Shown: positions 1-6,726, numbered from the stretch's first letter. The stretch is 7,163 bases of DNA from Gammaproteobacteria bacterium (GCA_028282395.1 JANQHY010000179.1:1-7163), one strand, 5' to 3'. Program-made: numbers and translations. Notes: generated from the letters alone by a model not told the origin.

Positions 1-2
1 TA

Positions 3-206
3 GCTAAAAATAGAGGAAGAATTGTGTCAAGAACAATGATTGCCGATCAGGTATGGGGCATCAATTTCGATAGCGAGACTAATGTTATTGATGTCGCCAT
101 CAAAAGACTACGTGAAAAGATTGATAAACACTTTGCTTTTCCATTGATTCATACCAAGCGCGGATTAGGTTATATGCTAGAAGATAAAAATAATGAGTCA
201 AACTGA
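3..206 (+). CDS. Heavy-metal-type response regulator, C-terminal part (CusR/CopR-like)
   Basis: This is the DNA-binding end of an OmpR/PhoB-family response regulator, the cytoplasmic transcription factor of a two-component system. The frame is open to the left edge of the window, so the receiver domain with its phosphorylated aspartate lies outside. The 67 visible residues are most of a winged-helix domain: [19 protein letters not shown], then the recognition helix [15 protein letters not shown], then the wing hairpin [11 protein letters not shown]. The words [22 protein letters not shown] closely match E. coli CusR as I remember it ([22 protein letters not shown]), which points to the CusR/CopR/HprR group rather than to PhoB or OmpR proper. 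The stop overlaps the start of the kinase gene by 14 bases, the usual sign of translational coupling. The metal or redox specificity cannot be read from this domain. Confidence 0.9.
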   Translation, partial: AKNRGRIVSRTMIADQVWGINFDSETNVIDVAIKRLREKIDKHFAFPLIHTKRGLGYMLEDKNNESN

Positions 207-1623
207 TACACCAAAACACTTGCGCTCTCCGTCCATTTTCCTACGACTTGCATTAAGCTATGTGATGCTGGCGTGCTTACTTACGCTATTATCTGTTTCA
301 GTGCTTTATTATGGCCTGAATCGTTTGGCTCATGATCAGAATCGACAATTTTTAATAGGTGAGCTAAATACCATTATTAACATAATAGAGCAATCTACTT
401 CAATACCGGCGAGAAATAACAATCTTTACCAGGAAATTGTATTAGAACCAAAAACTAGTAAATACCATTACTTTGTCAGAATTCTTGATAAACGAGGTAA
501 TACCTTAGTTGAAACCCCGAATATGCAATCAATAATTCCTACGAACCAATTTCCAGTGCTAAGTCAATCTGTGCCACTATCTGATATTGTTACAGTTAGT
601 TATCAAAAACATCGGCACTATGCTTTAATTTCTTCCATCCACTCTTTCTCTATGGCTCCTCTTGTTATACAAATTGCACTTGATTATAGTGATAGTTACC
701 ATTTAATTACCCATTATCGCCGTGCTTTACTACTTATTATATTAATTAATGTGCTACTTTCTTTTATTATCGGATTTCTATTAACTCGGCAAGGACTAAA
801 GCCACTTAACCAGCTCAATAAATTGCTTAGTTGTCTTGATGTTGATCAGTTAAGTCAACGCCTTCAATATAAAGCCTGGCCAAAAGAATTGCATCAAACT
901 GCTAAGAATCTTAATGCAATGCTCGAGCGTATTGAAAATGCCTTTATTAGGCTACAACGGTTTTCTGCTGAACTGGCTCATGAGATGAGAACCCCCATTA
1001 ATAATATGCGCTGTCAAATTGAAGTTATTCTTAGTAAAGAACGAACAAAGAAAACATATCATCATGCGCTAATTACCTCCCTTGAAGAGTGTCACCGTGT
1101 CTCTCATCTTATTGATGATATGCTATTTATTGCCAAGTCTAAACACCCTCAATATATATTAAAACAGACGACTATTAATGTACGAGAGTTGCTTGACAAT
1201 CTTATTGCATACTTAACCTTAATAGCAGAAGAGAAAGCGATTAAGTTCCAGATACAGGGTGAAGCAACGGTCATAGGGGATGAAGAGCTTTTAAAGCGTG
1301 CATTTAATAACATACTTGTTAATAGCATTAAATATTCAAATCCTAAACAATCTATTACAATTGAGATTAAACAACTCGCAAATGAAATTATTGTTATTAT
1401 ACAAGATAAAGGTATTGGCATTCCACAAGAATCTTTGGGGCATATTTTTAAACGGTTTTATCGAGTAGACAAATCGCGCTCACGTAAAGAGGGCGGAACA
1501 GGTTTAGGATTAGCCATTGTAAAATCAATTATTGACCTTCATCATGGCATTGTAACAGTAGAAAGCCAAGTTCAGAATGGTACAACAGTCACTATCAGTT
1601 TACCGCTTTCAGTAGAAGAATGA
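193..1623 (+). CDS. Sensor histidine kinase, heavy-metal sensor type (CusS-like)
   Basis: A complete inner-membrane sensor kinase of 476 residues, the usual length for CusS/CopS-type kinases, and the partner of the overlapping regulator. Order of parts: transmembrane helix 1 at about 16-42; periplasmic sensor loop about 43-177; transmembrane helix 2 about 178-198; HAMP linker about 199-255; H-box [12 protein letters not shown] with the phospho-accepting His263; N-box [13 protein letters not shown] with Asn373/Asn377; G1 box DKGIGIP at 405-411; F box FKRFYR near 419-424; G2 box GGTGLGLAI at 434-442. All catalytic motifs are intact, so the kinase should be active. The periplasmic loop has several histidines (47, 92, 140, 142, 150) but only two methionines (111, 154), so copper or silver sensing is not obvious. 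The ATG at 193 is chosen for the coupled overlap and for leaving a normal cytoplasmic N-terminus before helix 1. Confidence 0.93.
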   Translation: MSQTDTPKHLRSPSIFLRLALSYVMLACLLTLLSVSVLYYGLNRLAHDQNRQFLIGELNTIINIIEQSTSIPARNNNLYQEIVLEPKTSKYHYFVRILDKRGNTLVETPNMQSIIPTNQFPVLSQSVPLSDIVTVSYQKHRHYALISSIHSFSMAPLVIQIALDYSDSYHLITHYRRALLLIILINVLLSFIIGFLLTRQGLKPLNQLNKLLSCLDVDQLSQRLQYKAWPKELHQTAKNLNAMLERIENAFIRLQRFSAELAHEMRTPINNMRCQIEVILSKERTKKTYHHALITSLEECHRVSHLIDDMLFIAKSKHPQYILKQTTINVRELLDNLIAYLTLIAEEKAIKFQIQGEATVIGDEELLKRAFNNILVNSIKYSNPKQSITIEIKQLANEIIVIIQDKGIGIPQESLGHIFKRFYRVDKSRSRKEGGTGLGLAIVKSIIDLHHGIVTVESQVQNGTTVTISLPLSVEE

Positions 1624-1646
1624 CGGTTTTGTCACAGTTCTGTCAC
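1621..1646 (+). promoter_or_regulatory. Putative CusR-type operator before the MFS gene
   Basis: TGACGGTTTTGTCA at 1621-1634 has the layout of the E. coli CusR/HprR box TGACAAnnTTGTCA, matching 10 of the 12 fixed positions. It overlaps the TGA stop of the kinase gene. A second CTGTCA at 1640-1645 follows the TTGTCA at 1629-1634 with an 11-base offset, the direct-repeat spacing used by OmpR/PhoB-family dimers. The pair also resembles a Pho box, but the adjacent regulator is CusR-like, so I favour control by that regulator. A related site lies before the next gene. Confidence 0.5.
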
Positions 1647-1668
1647 CCAGTCTTCATTTTCTTATACT
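1640..1668 (+). promoter_or_regulatory. Putative promoter of the MFS gene
   Basis: A TATACT hexamer at 1663-1668 matches the sigma-70 -10 consensus at five of six positions. At the right distance upstream there is only CTGTCA (1640-1645, 17-base spacer), a poor -35 that is itself part of the putative operator. A weak -35 overlapped by a regulator half-site is what an activator-dependent promoter looks like. Transcription from here would give a leader of roughly 90 bases. Confidence 0.4.
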
Positions 1669-1728
1669 ACAATCTCATATATTCAGCATGTTGTTGAATT
1701 AAAAAATTGGGTGCAGTAGGTATTAACC

Positions 1729-1764
1729 ATGCAAGATATCTCTTGCCTTTATCGGGAAAGTTAA
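1729..1764 (+). other. Possible 11-codon leader reading frame (MQDISCLYRES)
   Basis: An ATG at 1729 opens an 11-codon frame that stops at 1762-1764, just four bases before the GTG start of the MFS gene. GTAGG at 1716-1720 is a plausible ribosome site for it. Such a frame could deliver ribosomes to the weak GTG start by reinitiation. It may equally be chance, and nothing in the peptide suggests a ribosome-stalling motif. Confidence 0.2.
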
Positions 1765-1768
1765 AGCC

Positions 1769-3199
1769 GTGATATGGAATAACCGTAAAATTAACTACAA
1801 TAATAACAGAGAAATAGAGAAAAAGGACAAGACCATATTATCCTATATTATTTCACTGAGCTTTTTGATCCAAATGTTAGATACTACTGTTATTAATACG
1901 GCTATCCCGCAAATGTCTCATTACTTCTCTGTCTCGCCTATTTTATTGAAAATTAGCATTACTAGCTATCTATTAAGTCTAGCTCTTTTCATTCCCAGCG
2001 CAGGTTACTTAGCAAAGCGTTTTGGTAGTAAGAAGATTTTTATGACGGCTATTTCTATTTTTACTCTAGGCTCTATCTTTTGTAGTCTATCGCACCATTT
2101 AGTAACATTGATTATTTCACGAGTAATCCAAGGAGTTGGAGGGGCCTGGATTTCTCCAGTAGGGCGTCTATTACTCATGCAGCATTATGATCATAACAGA
2201 CAAACATTCATATCGGTCATGAGTCGTTATGCTGCTATTGGGTTAATGGGCAGTATGCTTGGCCCGGCAATTGGTGGCATACTTTCTTATCAACTCTCTT
2301 GGCAATGGATATTTTATATTAATCTCCCCATTGGTCTAGTTATTTTAGTTTATGCTCAAAAAATACTACCTGGCGATAATCCGACAAAGTCTCTTAAGTT
2401 TGATGTATTAGGCTTTCTACTACTTGGTATAACTATGGTTTTTTGGGTTGTTAGCATGAATAGCTGGACAAATAGATTGCTACATGCATACCAGAGCATA
2501 CTCCTATTGGGCAGTGCATTTCTATCTCTTGGTGTCTACATTTATTATGCAAGAATAAATAAGAACTGCATGCTTCCGATTCATTTATTTTCACACCAAC
2601 ACTTCCGTTTGGCTGTGGTAGGTAATTTATGGTTTCGCCTTTGTCTAGGAGGCATTCCTTTCCTCATCCCATTAATTCTTCAGTTAGGATTGGGTAAGAA
2701 CTCGCAACAAGCAGGAATGATTATTTTGCCCTACAGTTTTGGGTTGATTTTCGCAAAACGCTATTCATCGCGGTTGCTAGAATTTTTAGGATTCAAGAAA
2801 GTTCTAATGATATTTGGATTGCTAACTAGTTTCTTTCTATTTCTTATGGCAGGTTCATTACAGTATCACCACCTAATTATTTTAATTGCTATTCTTCCTT
2901 GCCTTGGTTTTGTTGTATCAACAGAATACAGTGCCATCAATCTATTAGTGTTGACATGTATTGAGGAAGATCAAAAAAGTCATGCTGCCACTTATTCATC
3001 AATCTTACAGCAAATGGGAAACTGCAGCGGAGTCTGCTTGACTTCGTTGTTGCTGCTGCTATTTAGTCAAGATTTGACTCTTCAAACATTCTCATTAAGT
3101 ACATTCCACATAACGACAGCCATTTTGGCAATAATGGCGATTATAGCAACCATTATTTTCTTATTTCTTCGTCAGGATCAGCGACTGACAGTGCAGTAG
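1769..3199 (+). CDS. MFS exporter, DHA2 (14-TMS) family, MdtD-like
   Basis: An inner-membrane proton-driven exporter of 476 residues, a normal length for the 14-helix DHA2 family. Family signatures seen in order: LDTTVINTAIPQM at 37-49 (motif D1); GYLAKRFGSKK at 79-89 (motif A); RVIQGVGGAWISPVGR from 118 (motif B); GSMLGPAIGG at 161-170 (motif C, typical of antiporters); WQWIFYINLPIG at 178-189. PVGRLLLM and FDVLGFLLLG closely follow E. coli MdtD as I recall it, so MdtD is the nearest named relative. No membrane-fusion or outer-membrane partner is visible, and the substrate is unknown. The start is a GTG: no ATG occurs in frame before Met36, within the first membrane helix. The purine stretch GGGAAAG at 1754-1760 is the only ribosome site. 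Two putative CusR-type sites flank the gene, suggesting control by the upstream two-component system. Confidence 0.9.
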   Translation: MIWNNRKINYNNNREIEKKDKTILSYIISLSFLIQMLDTTVINTAIPQMSHYFSVSPILLKISITSYLLSLALFIPSAGYLAKRFGSKKIFMTAISIFTLGSIFCSLSHHLVTLIISRVIQGVGGAWISPVGRLLLMQHYDHNRQTFISVMSRYAAIGLMGSMLGPAIGGILSYQLSWQWIFYINLPIGLVILVYAQKILPGDNPTKSLKFDVLGFLLLGITMVFWVVSMNSWTNRLLHAYQSILLLGSAFLSLGVYIYYARINKNCMLPIHLFSHQHFRLAVVGNLWFRLCLGGIPFLIPLILQLGLGKNSQQAGMIILPYSFGLIFAKRYSSRLLEFLGFKKVLMIFGLLTSFFLFLMAGSLQYHHLIILIAILPCLGFVVSTEYSAINLLVLTCIEEDQKSHAATYSSILQQMGNCSGVCLTSLLLLLFSQDLTLQTFSLSTFHITTAILAIMAIIATIIFLFLRQDQRLTVQ

Positions 3200-3207
3200 G
3201 CAGAATA

Positions 3208-3243
3208 TGACGGATTTGTAATCTTATCGCCACTCTGTTGTCA
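3208..3243 (+). promoter_or_regulatory. Putative CusR-type operator before the DUF347 gene
   Basis: TGACGGATTTGTAA at 3208-3221 agrees with 12 of the first 15 bases of the site before the MFS gene when the next base is included, and with 9 of 12 fixed positions of the CusR box. A further half-site TTGTCA at 3238-3243 lies 22 bases (two helical turns) after TTGTAA at 3216-3221. It could also act as a -35 element, with TATGAT at 3258-3263 as a possible -10, though that spacer is short (14 bases). The match is weaker than at the first site. Confidence 0.4.
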
Positions 3244-3313
3244 TGATCGAATGTTAATATGATGCTTTGTATTTTTATAAACTAGCAGAAATTAATGAAA
3301 ATAGAGATAATAT

Positions 3314-4093
3314 ATGGCTAAAAATAATACTACTTCAAAAAGAGAAAATGCATTGAATAAAGTAGCAAAAATTACCTTTTTCTTTTGGTTGATTAAAATA
3401 TTTTCTACAACCGTTGGTGAGGCTAGTGCTGACTTTTTTGGCAATACAGTAGGTGTTGTATCTGTTGTGCCAGTGTTTACACTATTGGTTGCTTCTATTT
3501 TTATGCAGATAAAGTTTAAGCGTTATGTTCCCTGGATGTACTGGACAGTCATTGTCCTGATTGCTATATTTGGCACCATGTTTTCTGATGGACTTCATGG
3601 TGCTGGTATTCCACTGACCATCACCTCCTTAGTATTCTTTGCATTACTCTTATTAACTTTTTATATTTGGCATAAAAATGAGAAAACACTTGATCCTCAT
3701 GTCATTCATACCACGCGGCGAGAAATTTTCTATTGGACTGTTATTTTTTTCACTTTTGCTTTAGGAACAGCCGCTGGGGACCTGGTTGCAGAGCGCTTTC
3801 ATTTTGGCTATCTTGATGCAACGCTAATATTTGGTGTGGCCATGCTGCTTATTCCGTTGTGCTTATATCTTGTCAAGTGTAATAAAGTTGCTTTATTCTG
3901 GATCACTTATATATTAACACGACCATTTGGTGCAGCAGGCGCTGACTTAATTGCTAAACCTGTTAAGTATGGTGGTTTTGGCTTGGGAGATGGCACAACC
4001 AGTTTGCTATTTTTGACTATTATTATTGTGCTCGTTATCTATTTAACTATCTATCATAGAAAACAATTGCTTATTGAAGAAAGATTGCAATAA
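3314..4093 (+). CDS. DUF347/COG4705 membrane protein with four internal repeats
   Basis: A 259-residue integral membrane protein of the DUF347 (COG4705) group, whose members carry four tandem repeats, each with two membrane helices and a conserved tryptophan. All four are visible and share the pattern W-x9-G-x4-D: Trp25/Gly35/Asp40, Trp77/Gly87/Asp92, Trp141/Gly151/Asp156 and Trp196/Gly206/Asp211. Repeat 1 has the characteristic TTVGEASAD; repeat 3 reads ALGTAAGD; repeat 4 carries TRPFGAAGAD. The acidic residues are buried in otherwise hydrophobic helices, which would suit ion or solute passage, but I know of no established function and assign none. The ATG at 3314 follows a weak ribosome site (AGAGA near 3303-3307) and gives a basic cytoplasmic tail before helix 1. 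It lies 114 bases after the MFS stop with its own putative operator, so it may have its own promoter within a shared regulon. Confidence 0.88.
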   Translation: MAKNNTTSKRENALNKVAKITFFFWLIKIFSTTVGEASADFFGNTVGVVSVVPVFTLLVASIFMQIKFKRYVPWMYWTVIVLIAIFGTMFSDGLHGAGIPLTITSLVFFALLLLTFYIWHKNEKTLDPHVIHTTRREIFYWTVIFFTFALGTAAGDLVAERFHFGYLDATLIFGVAMLLIPLCLYLVKCNKVALFWITYILTRPFGAAGADLIAKPVKYGGFGLGDGTTSLLFLTIIIVLVIYLTIYHRKQLLIEERLQ

Positions 4094-4139
4094 TTTCATA
4101 AATTCTAGTTACACACCGCCCCACACTGAATTCAACTCA

Positions 4140-4165
4140 CCCGTGATAATCCGGTCTATCACGGG
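4140..4165. repeat. 9-bp inverted repeat between convergent genes
   Basis: CCCGTGATA (4140-4148) and TATCACGGG (4157-4165) are perfect complements around an 8-base loop. It sits 47 bases after the DUF347 stop and could end or protect that transcript. No T-run follows on either strand, so it is not a classical intrinsic terminator. An operator-like palindrome is the other possibility. Confidence 0.5.
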
Positions 4166-4169
4166 TATA

Positions 4170-4295
4170 TCAGTCTATGTTAGTAGTAGAAGTCATATTA
4201 AAATATATGTGATGCTCTTCAAATAGCGATATTGGGTGTTGATTGGCTTCAGACAGATCTAGTAACGATATCCCTGCTTTCTTGATGGCAACTAA
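4170..4295 (-). pseudogene. Probable 3' remnant of a UmuC-type (Y-family) DNA polymerase
   Basis: On the minus strand, in a different frame from the FAD oxidase end and running past its stop, an open stretch reads AIKKAGISLLDLSEANQ followed by ISLFEE and stops with TGA at 4170-4172. From memory, pol V subunits of the UmuC/MucB group have near their C-terminus a segment of the form YKKAGI-x-L-x-DL followed after about ten residues by a LF motif, which this matches well. It has no start, no upstream polymerase domain and no ribosome site, and the frame closes about 40 bases inside the oxidase gene. I read it as the truncated end of a lost gene. The match covers only about 25 residues and rests on recall, so the call is tentative. 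Confidence 0.38.
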
Positions 4296-5722
4296 TGTGA
4301 TCCCATACAGTAGAGAGAATAAAATTTATTCATCAATAGGTGACTGGGATCATATTGGCTTTTCAATTGGCAAAAACTCTCTATATTTGGATAAGCCTTT
4401 TTAAGCTGATAGTCAGTACCCCAAAGTTGATACGGCAGATAATAAGTTCCCTTCTCTTTAAGAGCTAAATTGATCAAATCACGTGTCCACTTTTTAGCAT
4501 CAGCCACCCCTTTGGATGAAAGAGGTATATTTACATAGATAACAAAAGCAAAGCTATCACGGGTAGCATAAGGTAAAAACGCTAAATCGTTGGCAGGCTC
4601 ATATCGAATGGTTACATTCAGTAGATTAATTCGGTTTTTTCTCGAAATTTGTCGCAAGCCATTTGTAAAGGCGGCAAAATTTTCGATCGGGATAAAATAT
4701 TCTTGAAGTATGTCAGTATAATGAGGGTTTTTATAATCCGTCAAAAATTTAATTGGTGGACGCATCGCATTATTTCGGCTATACGTTTTTGAATGTGGCA
4801 ATTGAACATAAAATGCCTTTTCTATATTCCACAGCAGGCTCTTGCCAAAATCTGATCGCCGTGAAAGATCAAAAAAGGGTTTAATGAGTCGACCTTCTTT
4901 TTTATCGGGATCTGCTAAGACTGGTGATTTTTTTGCTAAAGTTCCTGTATTACTATATGTTACGATATACATTTGTTTTAGAAAGTTTTTATTAGGTGAG
5001 ACAGATAATCTTGCAAAGAACAGCGCAATATCTTTTTTGTTTTTTATATATTTATTAAAGTAAGTTAGAAAATCTTTATCATTTAACATTTTTGCATGAT
5101 ATCTAAGCAAGTAGTTATCAGTTAAACTTAATTGAACATCGAGAATAATGCCAAACAACCCATATCCACCTATAACTAATTTAAATAGCTCTGGATGACT
5201 GGCTCTAGAAACAAAGATTACTTTACCACTAGGTAAGAGCAAGTGAAAAGATTGTACTGTTTCAATAAGAGGACCATAATTAGGATCTCTGCCGTGAGCA
5301 TTAACACTCATTGACCCTCCCACTGTGAAGATATTCGAGGATTGCATCACTTTTATTGCAAGGTTATAAGGATTTATCTTGCGTTGAATGATTGCCCAAG
5401 TAGCACCACTCTCTACAGAAATGGTTTTGTTTTTTACATCAAGATTTAGAATTTTATTATAATTCAGCATATTCAGATGTACAGAGTGTTGAAAAAGGGT
5501 TTGTCCTCCTTGACTATGGTGTTTCCCTGAAATAGAGATAGTTTTATGGTGTTTTTTAGCATAGCTAATCGCATCTTTAATATCTTTTTCTTTTTGAACA
5601 TTGAAAACTTTATCTACTTCAGTTGGATCTAATCTGCTAACATCATTCATTACTGGATAAGCAGTAGCCTTCACTGCATATCCACATAAAAGTGCGATCA
5701 ATAATATTGCTCTCTTTGTCAT
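4292..5722 (-). CDS. Secreted FAD-dependent oxidoreductase (VAO/PCMH fold)
   Basis: A 476-residue flavoprotein oxidase of the vanillyl-alcohol-oxidase fold. Residues 1-21 form a signal peptide (basic TKR, hydrophobic core, ATA before a likely cleavage at Tyr22), so it acts in the periplasm or outside. The FAD-binding domain spans about 40-205: GKHHSQGGQ at 66-74 has the place and form of the GxGHSxxGQ motif in cytokinin-dehydrogenase-like oxidases, whose histidine carries covalent FAD, so His69 is the predicted attachment site. Next come VGGSMSVNAHGRDP at 134-147 and VIGGYGLFGIILDV at 183-196. The C-terminal half (YYLPYQLWG and YDPSHLLMNKF) resembles sugar-lactone-oxidase-like proteins, but the substrate cannot be told. 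The ATG follows a good ribosome site, AGAGGG, 8 bases upstream. The gene starts 16 bases after the stop of the small upstream gene, so the two are probably co-transcribed. Confidence 0.88.
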   Translation of the reverse strand: MTKRAILLIALLCGYAVKATAYPVMNDVSRLDPTEVDKVFNVQKEKDIKDAISYAKKHHKTISISGKHHSQGGQTLFQHSVHLNMLNYNKILNLDVKNKTISVESGATWAIIQRKINPYNLAIKVMQSSNIFTVGGSMSVNAHGRDPNYGPLIETVQSFHLLLPSGKVIFVSRASHPELFKLVIGGYGLFGIILDVQLSLTDNYLLRYHAKMLNDKDFLTYFNKYIKNKKDIALFFARLSVSPNKNFLKQMYIVTYSNTGTLAKKSPVLADPDKKEGRLIKPFFDLSRRSDFGKSLLWNIEKAFYVQLPHSKTYSRNNAMRPPIKFLTDYKNPHYTDILQEYFIPIENFAAFTNGLRQISRKNRINLLNVTIRYEPANDLAFLPYATRDSFAFVIYVNIPLSSKGVADAKKWTRDLINLALKEKGTYYLPYQLWGTDYQLKKAYPNIESFCQLKSQYDPSHLLMNKFYSLYCMGSH

Positions 5723-5738
5723 ATAAACAACCCTCTAT

Positions 5739-5963
5739 TCAGAATTTTTTTTCATAATTCAAATTAGGGAATTTCTTAATCAGCATGGTTATTTTTTTAT
5801 TAAGAATCGAATCTTGATGACGGTTAGATTCTGATGGCCAATATGCAACATTTAGCAATAAAAAATTTTCGTTGCTGTACTCTAGCATTTTTTTTAGTGA
5901 TTTGTTGATAAAGTGGGTCAAATAACAAACTATATCAAATATTTTTTGTGTCTTTGGCTTCAT
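5739..5963 (-). CDS. Small basic protein, unrecognised
   Basis: A 74-residue reading frame that I do not recognise. It is lysine-rich, with a basic start (MKPKTQK), a hydrophobic stretch (NFLLLNVAYW, about 33-42) too short for a membrane helix, and no signal peptide or cysteine motif. Evidence that it is real: GAGAG lies about 7 bases before the ATG, a possible promoter is found 40-70 bases upstream on the same strand, and it ends 16 bases before the FAD oxidase start with no terminator between. It could be a companion of the oxidase, or the leftover of a longer gene. Without relatives to compare, I cannot choose. Confidence 0.5.
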   Translation of the reverse strand: MKPKTQKIFDIVCYLTHFINKSLKKMLEYSNENFLLLNVAYWPSESNRHQDSILNKKITMLIKKFPNLNYEKKF

Positions 5964-6004
5964 TAGCTACTCTCTGTTAGTCCACAATATTCTTGATTTC
6001 AGGG

Positions 6005-6034
6005 ATCGTAACAAATGAACATAATCAATGTCAA
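6005..6034 (-). promoter_or_regulatory. Putative promoter of the small gene and FAD oxidase
   Basis: On the minus strand a perfect TTGACA (-35, at 6034-6029) is followed after 18 bases by TACGAT (-10, at 6010-6005), which matches the consensus at four of six positions. Transcription would start near 5998, leaving a leader of about 35 bases before the ATG at 5963. No operator-like repeat stands out here. Confidence 0.35.
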
Positions 6035-6134
6035 TATGATTTGTAAAATAAATGACCATCTTTCTGGTAGAATGATAAATGTCTAAATACTAAGCCAGCA
6101 GGCTGAATTGGATAAACTAAATATTAATTTGCAA

Positions 6135-6173
6135 ATAATACACCACTCACTGGTAAAGCAAGTGACGTATTAT
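6135..6173. repeat. Interrupted inverted repeat
   Basis: Outer arms ATAATAC (6135-6141) and GTATTAT (6167-6173) and inner arms TCACT (6147-6151) and AGTGA (6161-6165) pair in register around a 9-base loop, with 5 unpaired bases on the left and 1 on the right. There is no T-run, and its role is unknown. Confidence 0.35.
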
Positions 6174-6233
6174 ACATGATAGAGTTTATTGACAAGGTAA
6201 ATAGAAAATGATCCAATACTATTAGTAGTACTG

Positions 6234-6377
6234 ATGAATTGTTCTTTTGCATTGATGCAAGAAACAATGAAACCTTTAAGGTCTACTACGTTCGTCACTG
6301 CCACCCAATTGTGTCGTGAACCTCACTTCGGTGAGTTGGGCAAAAGCATTAATCAGGTGTGTGCAGCGTCACAATAA
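6234..6377 (+). CDS. Doubtful 47-codon reading frame
   Basis: An ATG at 6234 opens 47 codons ending at TAA 6375-6377; internal ATGs lie at 6258 and 6267. The second half reads TTFVTATQLCREPHFGELGK, which looks more like a protein than random AT-rich sequence would. However, none of the possible starts has a ribosome site, and the frame contains a perfect TTCG-loop hairpin (6322-6335) within a longer fold, so the segment might instead be selected as RNA. I do not recognise it as a family. Confidence 0.2.
   Translation: MNCSFALMQETMKPLRSTTFVTATQLCREPHFGELGKSINQVCAASQ
6304..6340. repeat. TTCG-capped hairpin with outer stem
   Basis: CTCAC (6322-6326) and GTGAG (6331-6335) enclose the loop TTCG, the unusually stable C(UUCG)G tetraloop in RNA. 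CCCAA (6304-6308) and TTGGG (6336-6340) add a second stem flush on the right side, with 13 unpaired bases on the left. It could be part of a structured RNA on the plus strand, but I do not recognise any known RNA family. Confidence 0.4.
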
Positions 6378-6409
6378 TTGAGCATGCTACCATGTTTTAG
6401 CTGATCAAG

Positions 6410-6700
6410 CGTCCTGATTGATGATCTTTACATGTTGATTGCCATGATGACAATGATTGGACTAGGTAATCACATGGTCAATACAAATCTGTTTATTTTT
6501 AGGTGCTTTTTGCGTCTATCAATATCGTTTGTCTGAAAGGTTAAGCGATGGGTTGCTCATCTGTCTTATCCAAGGAGATGCTATTTAACAATTTAGTCAG
6601 AAGTTACGCAAGGTTGAACTGCTTTGGTTTATTTGCGGCAGAATTTTCTTAAAGTGGGCGGCCATTTCATGCAGGTGTTGATCAACTAGTGCATACTGAG
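6410..6700 (+). pseudogene. Possible decayed gene (coding-like, interrupted)
   Basis: Successive plus-strand frames give hydrophobic, protein-like text broken by stops: LIDDLYMLIAMMTMIGLG up to about 6466, then in another frame ICLFLGAFCVYQYRLSERL to a TAA at 6586-6588, then, in that same frame past the stop, KLRKVELLWFICGRIFLKW. Joined by one frameshift and one stop, this would look like part of a membrane protein. I cannot match it to a family, and AT-rich noncoding DNA can give such text by chance. Confidence 0.22.
6548..6652 (+). CDS. Doubtful 34-codon reading frame
   Basis: An ATG at 6548 with AAAGG 7 bases upstream (6536-6540) opens 34 codons beginning MGCSSVLSK, ending at TAA 6650-6652. 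Past that stop the same frame stays open for 35 more codons to TAA 6758-6760, next to the terminator-like hairpin. This could be a small gene, or a longer one broken by a single stop. There is no recognised domain, and the GCSS near the start is not a lipoprotein signal because no hydrophobic leader precedes it. Confidence 0.2.
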   Translation: MGCSSVLSKEMLFNNLVRSYARLNCFGLFAAEFS

Positions 6701-6726
6701 CGTGTAAACAAATCGGATGTCAATAT

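Noticed and set aside
1149..1421. 90-codon minus-strand reading frame
   Set aside because: It lies wholly inside the kinase catalytic region, antisense to conserved motifs, with no ribosome site or recognisable product: a shadow frame.
1627..1647. Pho box for PhoB
   Set aside because: The 11-base direct repeat of TGTCAC does resemble a Pho box, but no phosphate gene is nearby, the neighbouring regulator is CusR-like, and the CusR-box layout with a second copy upstream of the next gene explains it better.
4140..4165. Intrinsic terminator
   Set aside because: The stem is good but neither strand has a T-run after it, so I list it only as an inverted repeat.
4842..5063. 73-codon plus-strand reading frame
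   Set aside because: It is antisense within the FAD oxidase gene and has no ribosome site or family features.
193..5722. Three proteins of exactly 476 residues (kinase, MFS, oxidase)
   Set aside because: They belong to unrelated families that all typically run 450-500 residues, and there is no shared sequence. I take it as coincidence.
6189..6222. Plus-strand promoter from TTGACA at 6189
   Set aside because: The -35 is perfect, but no acceptable -10 occurs at 16-18 bases; the nearest TACTAT is 22 bases away.
6438..6454. Quasi-palindrome ATTGCCATGATGACAAT
   Set aside because: The symmetry is imperfect and there is no promoter or second copy nearby, so it is not enough to call an operator.
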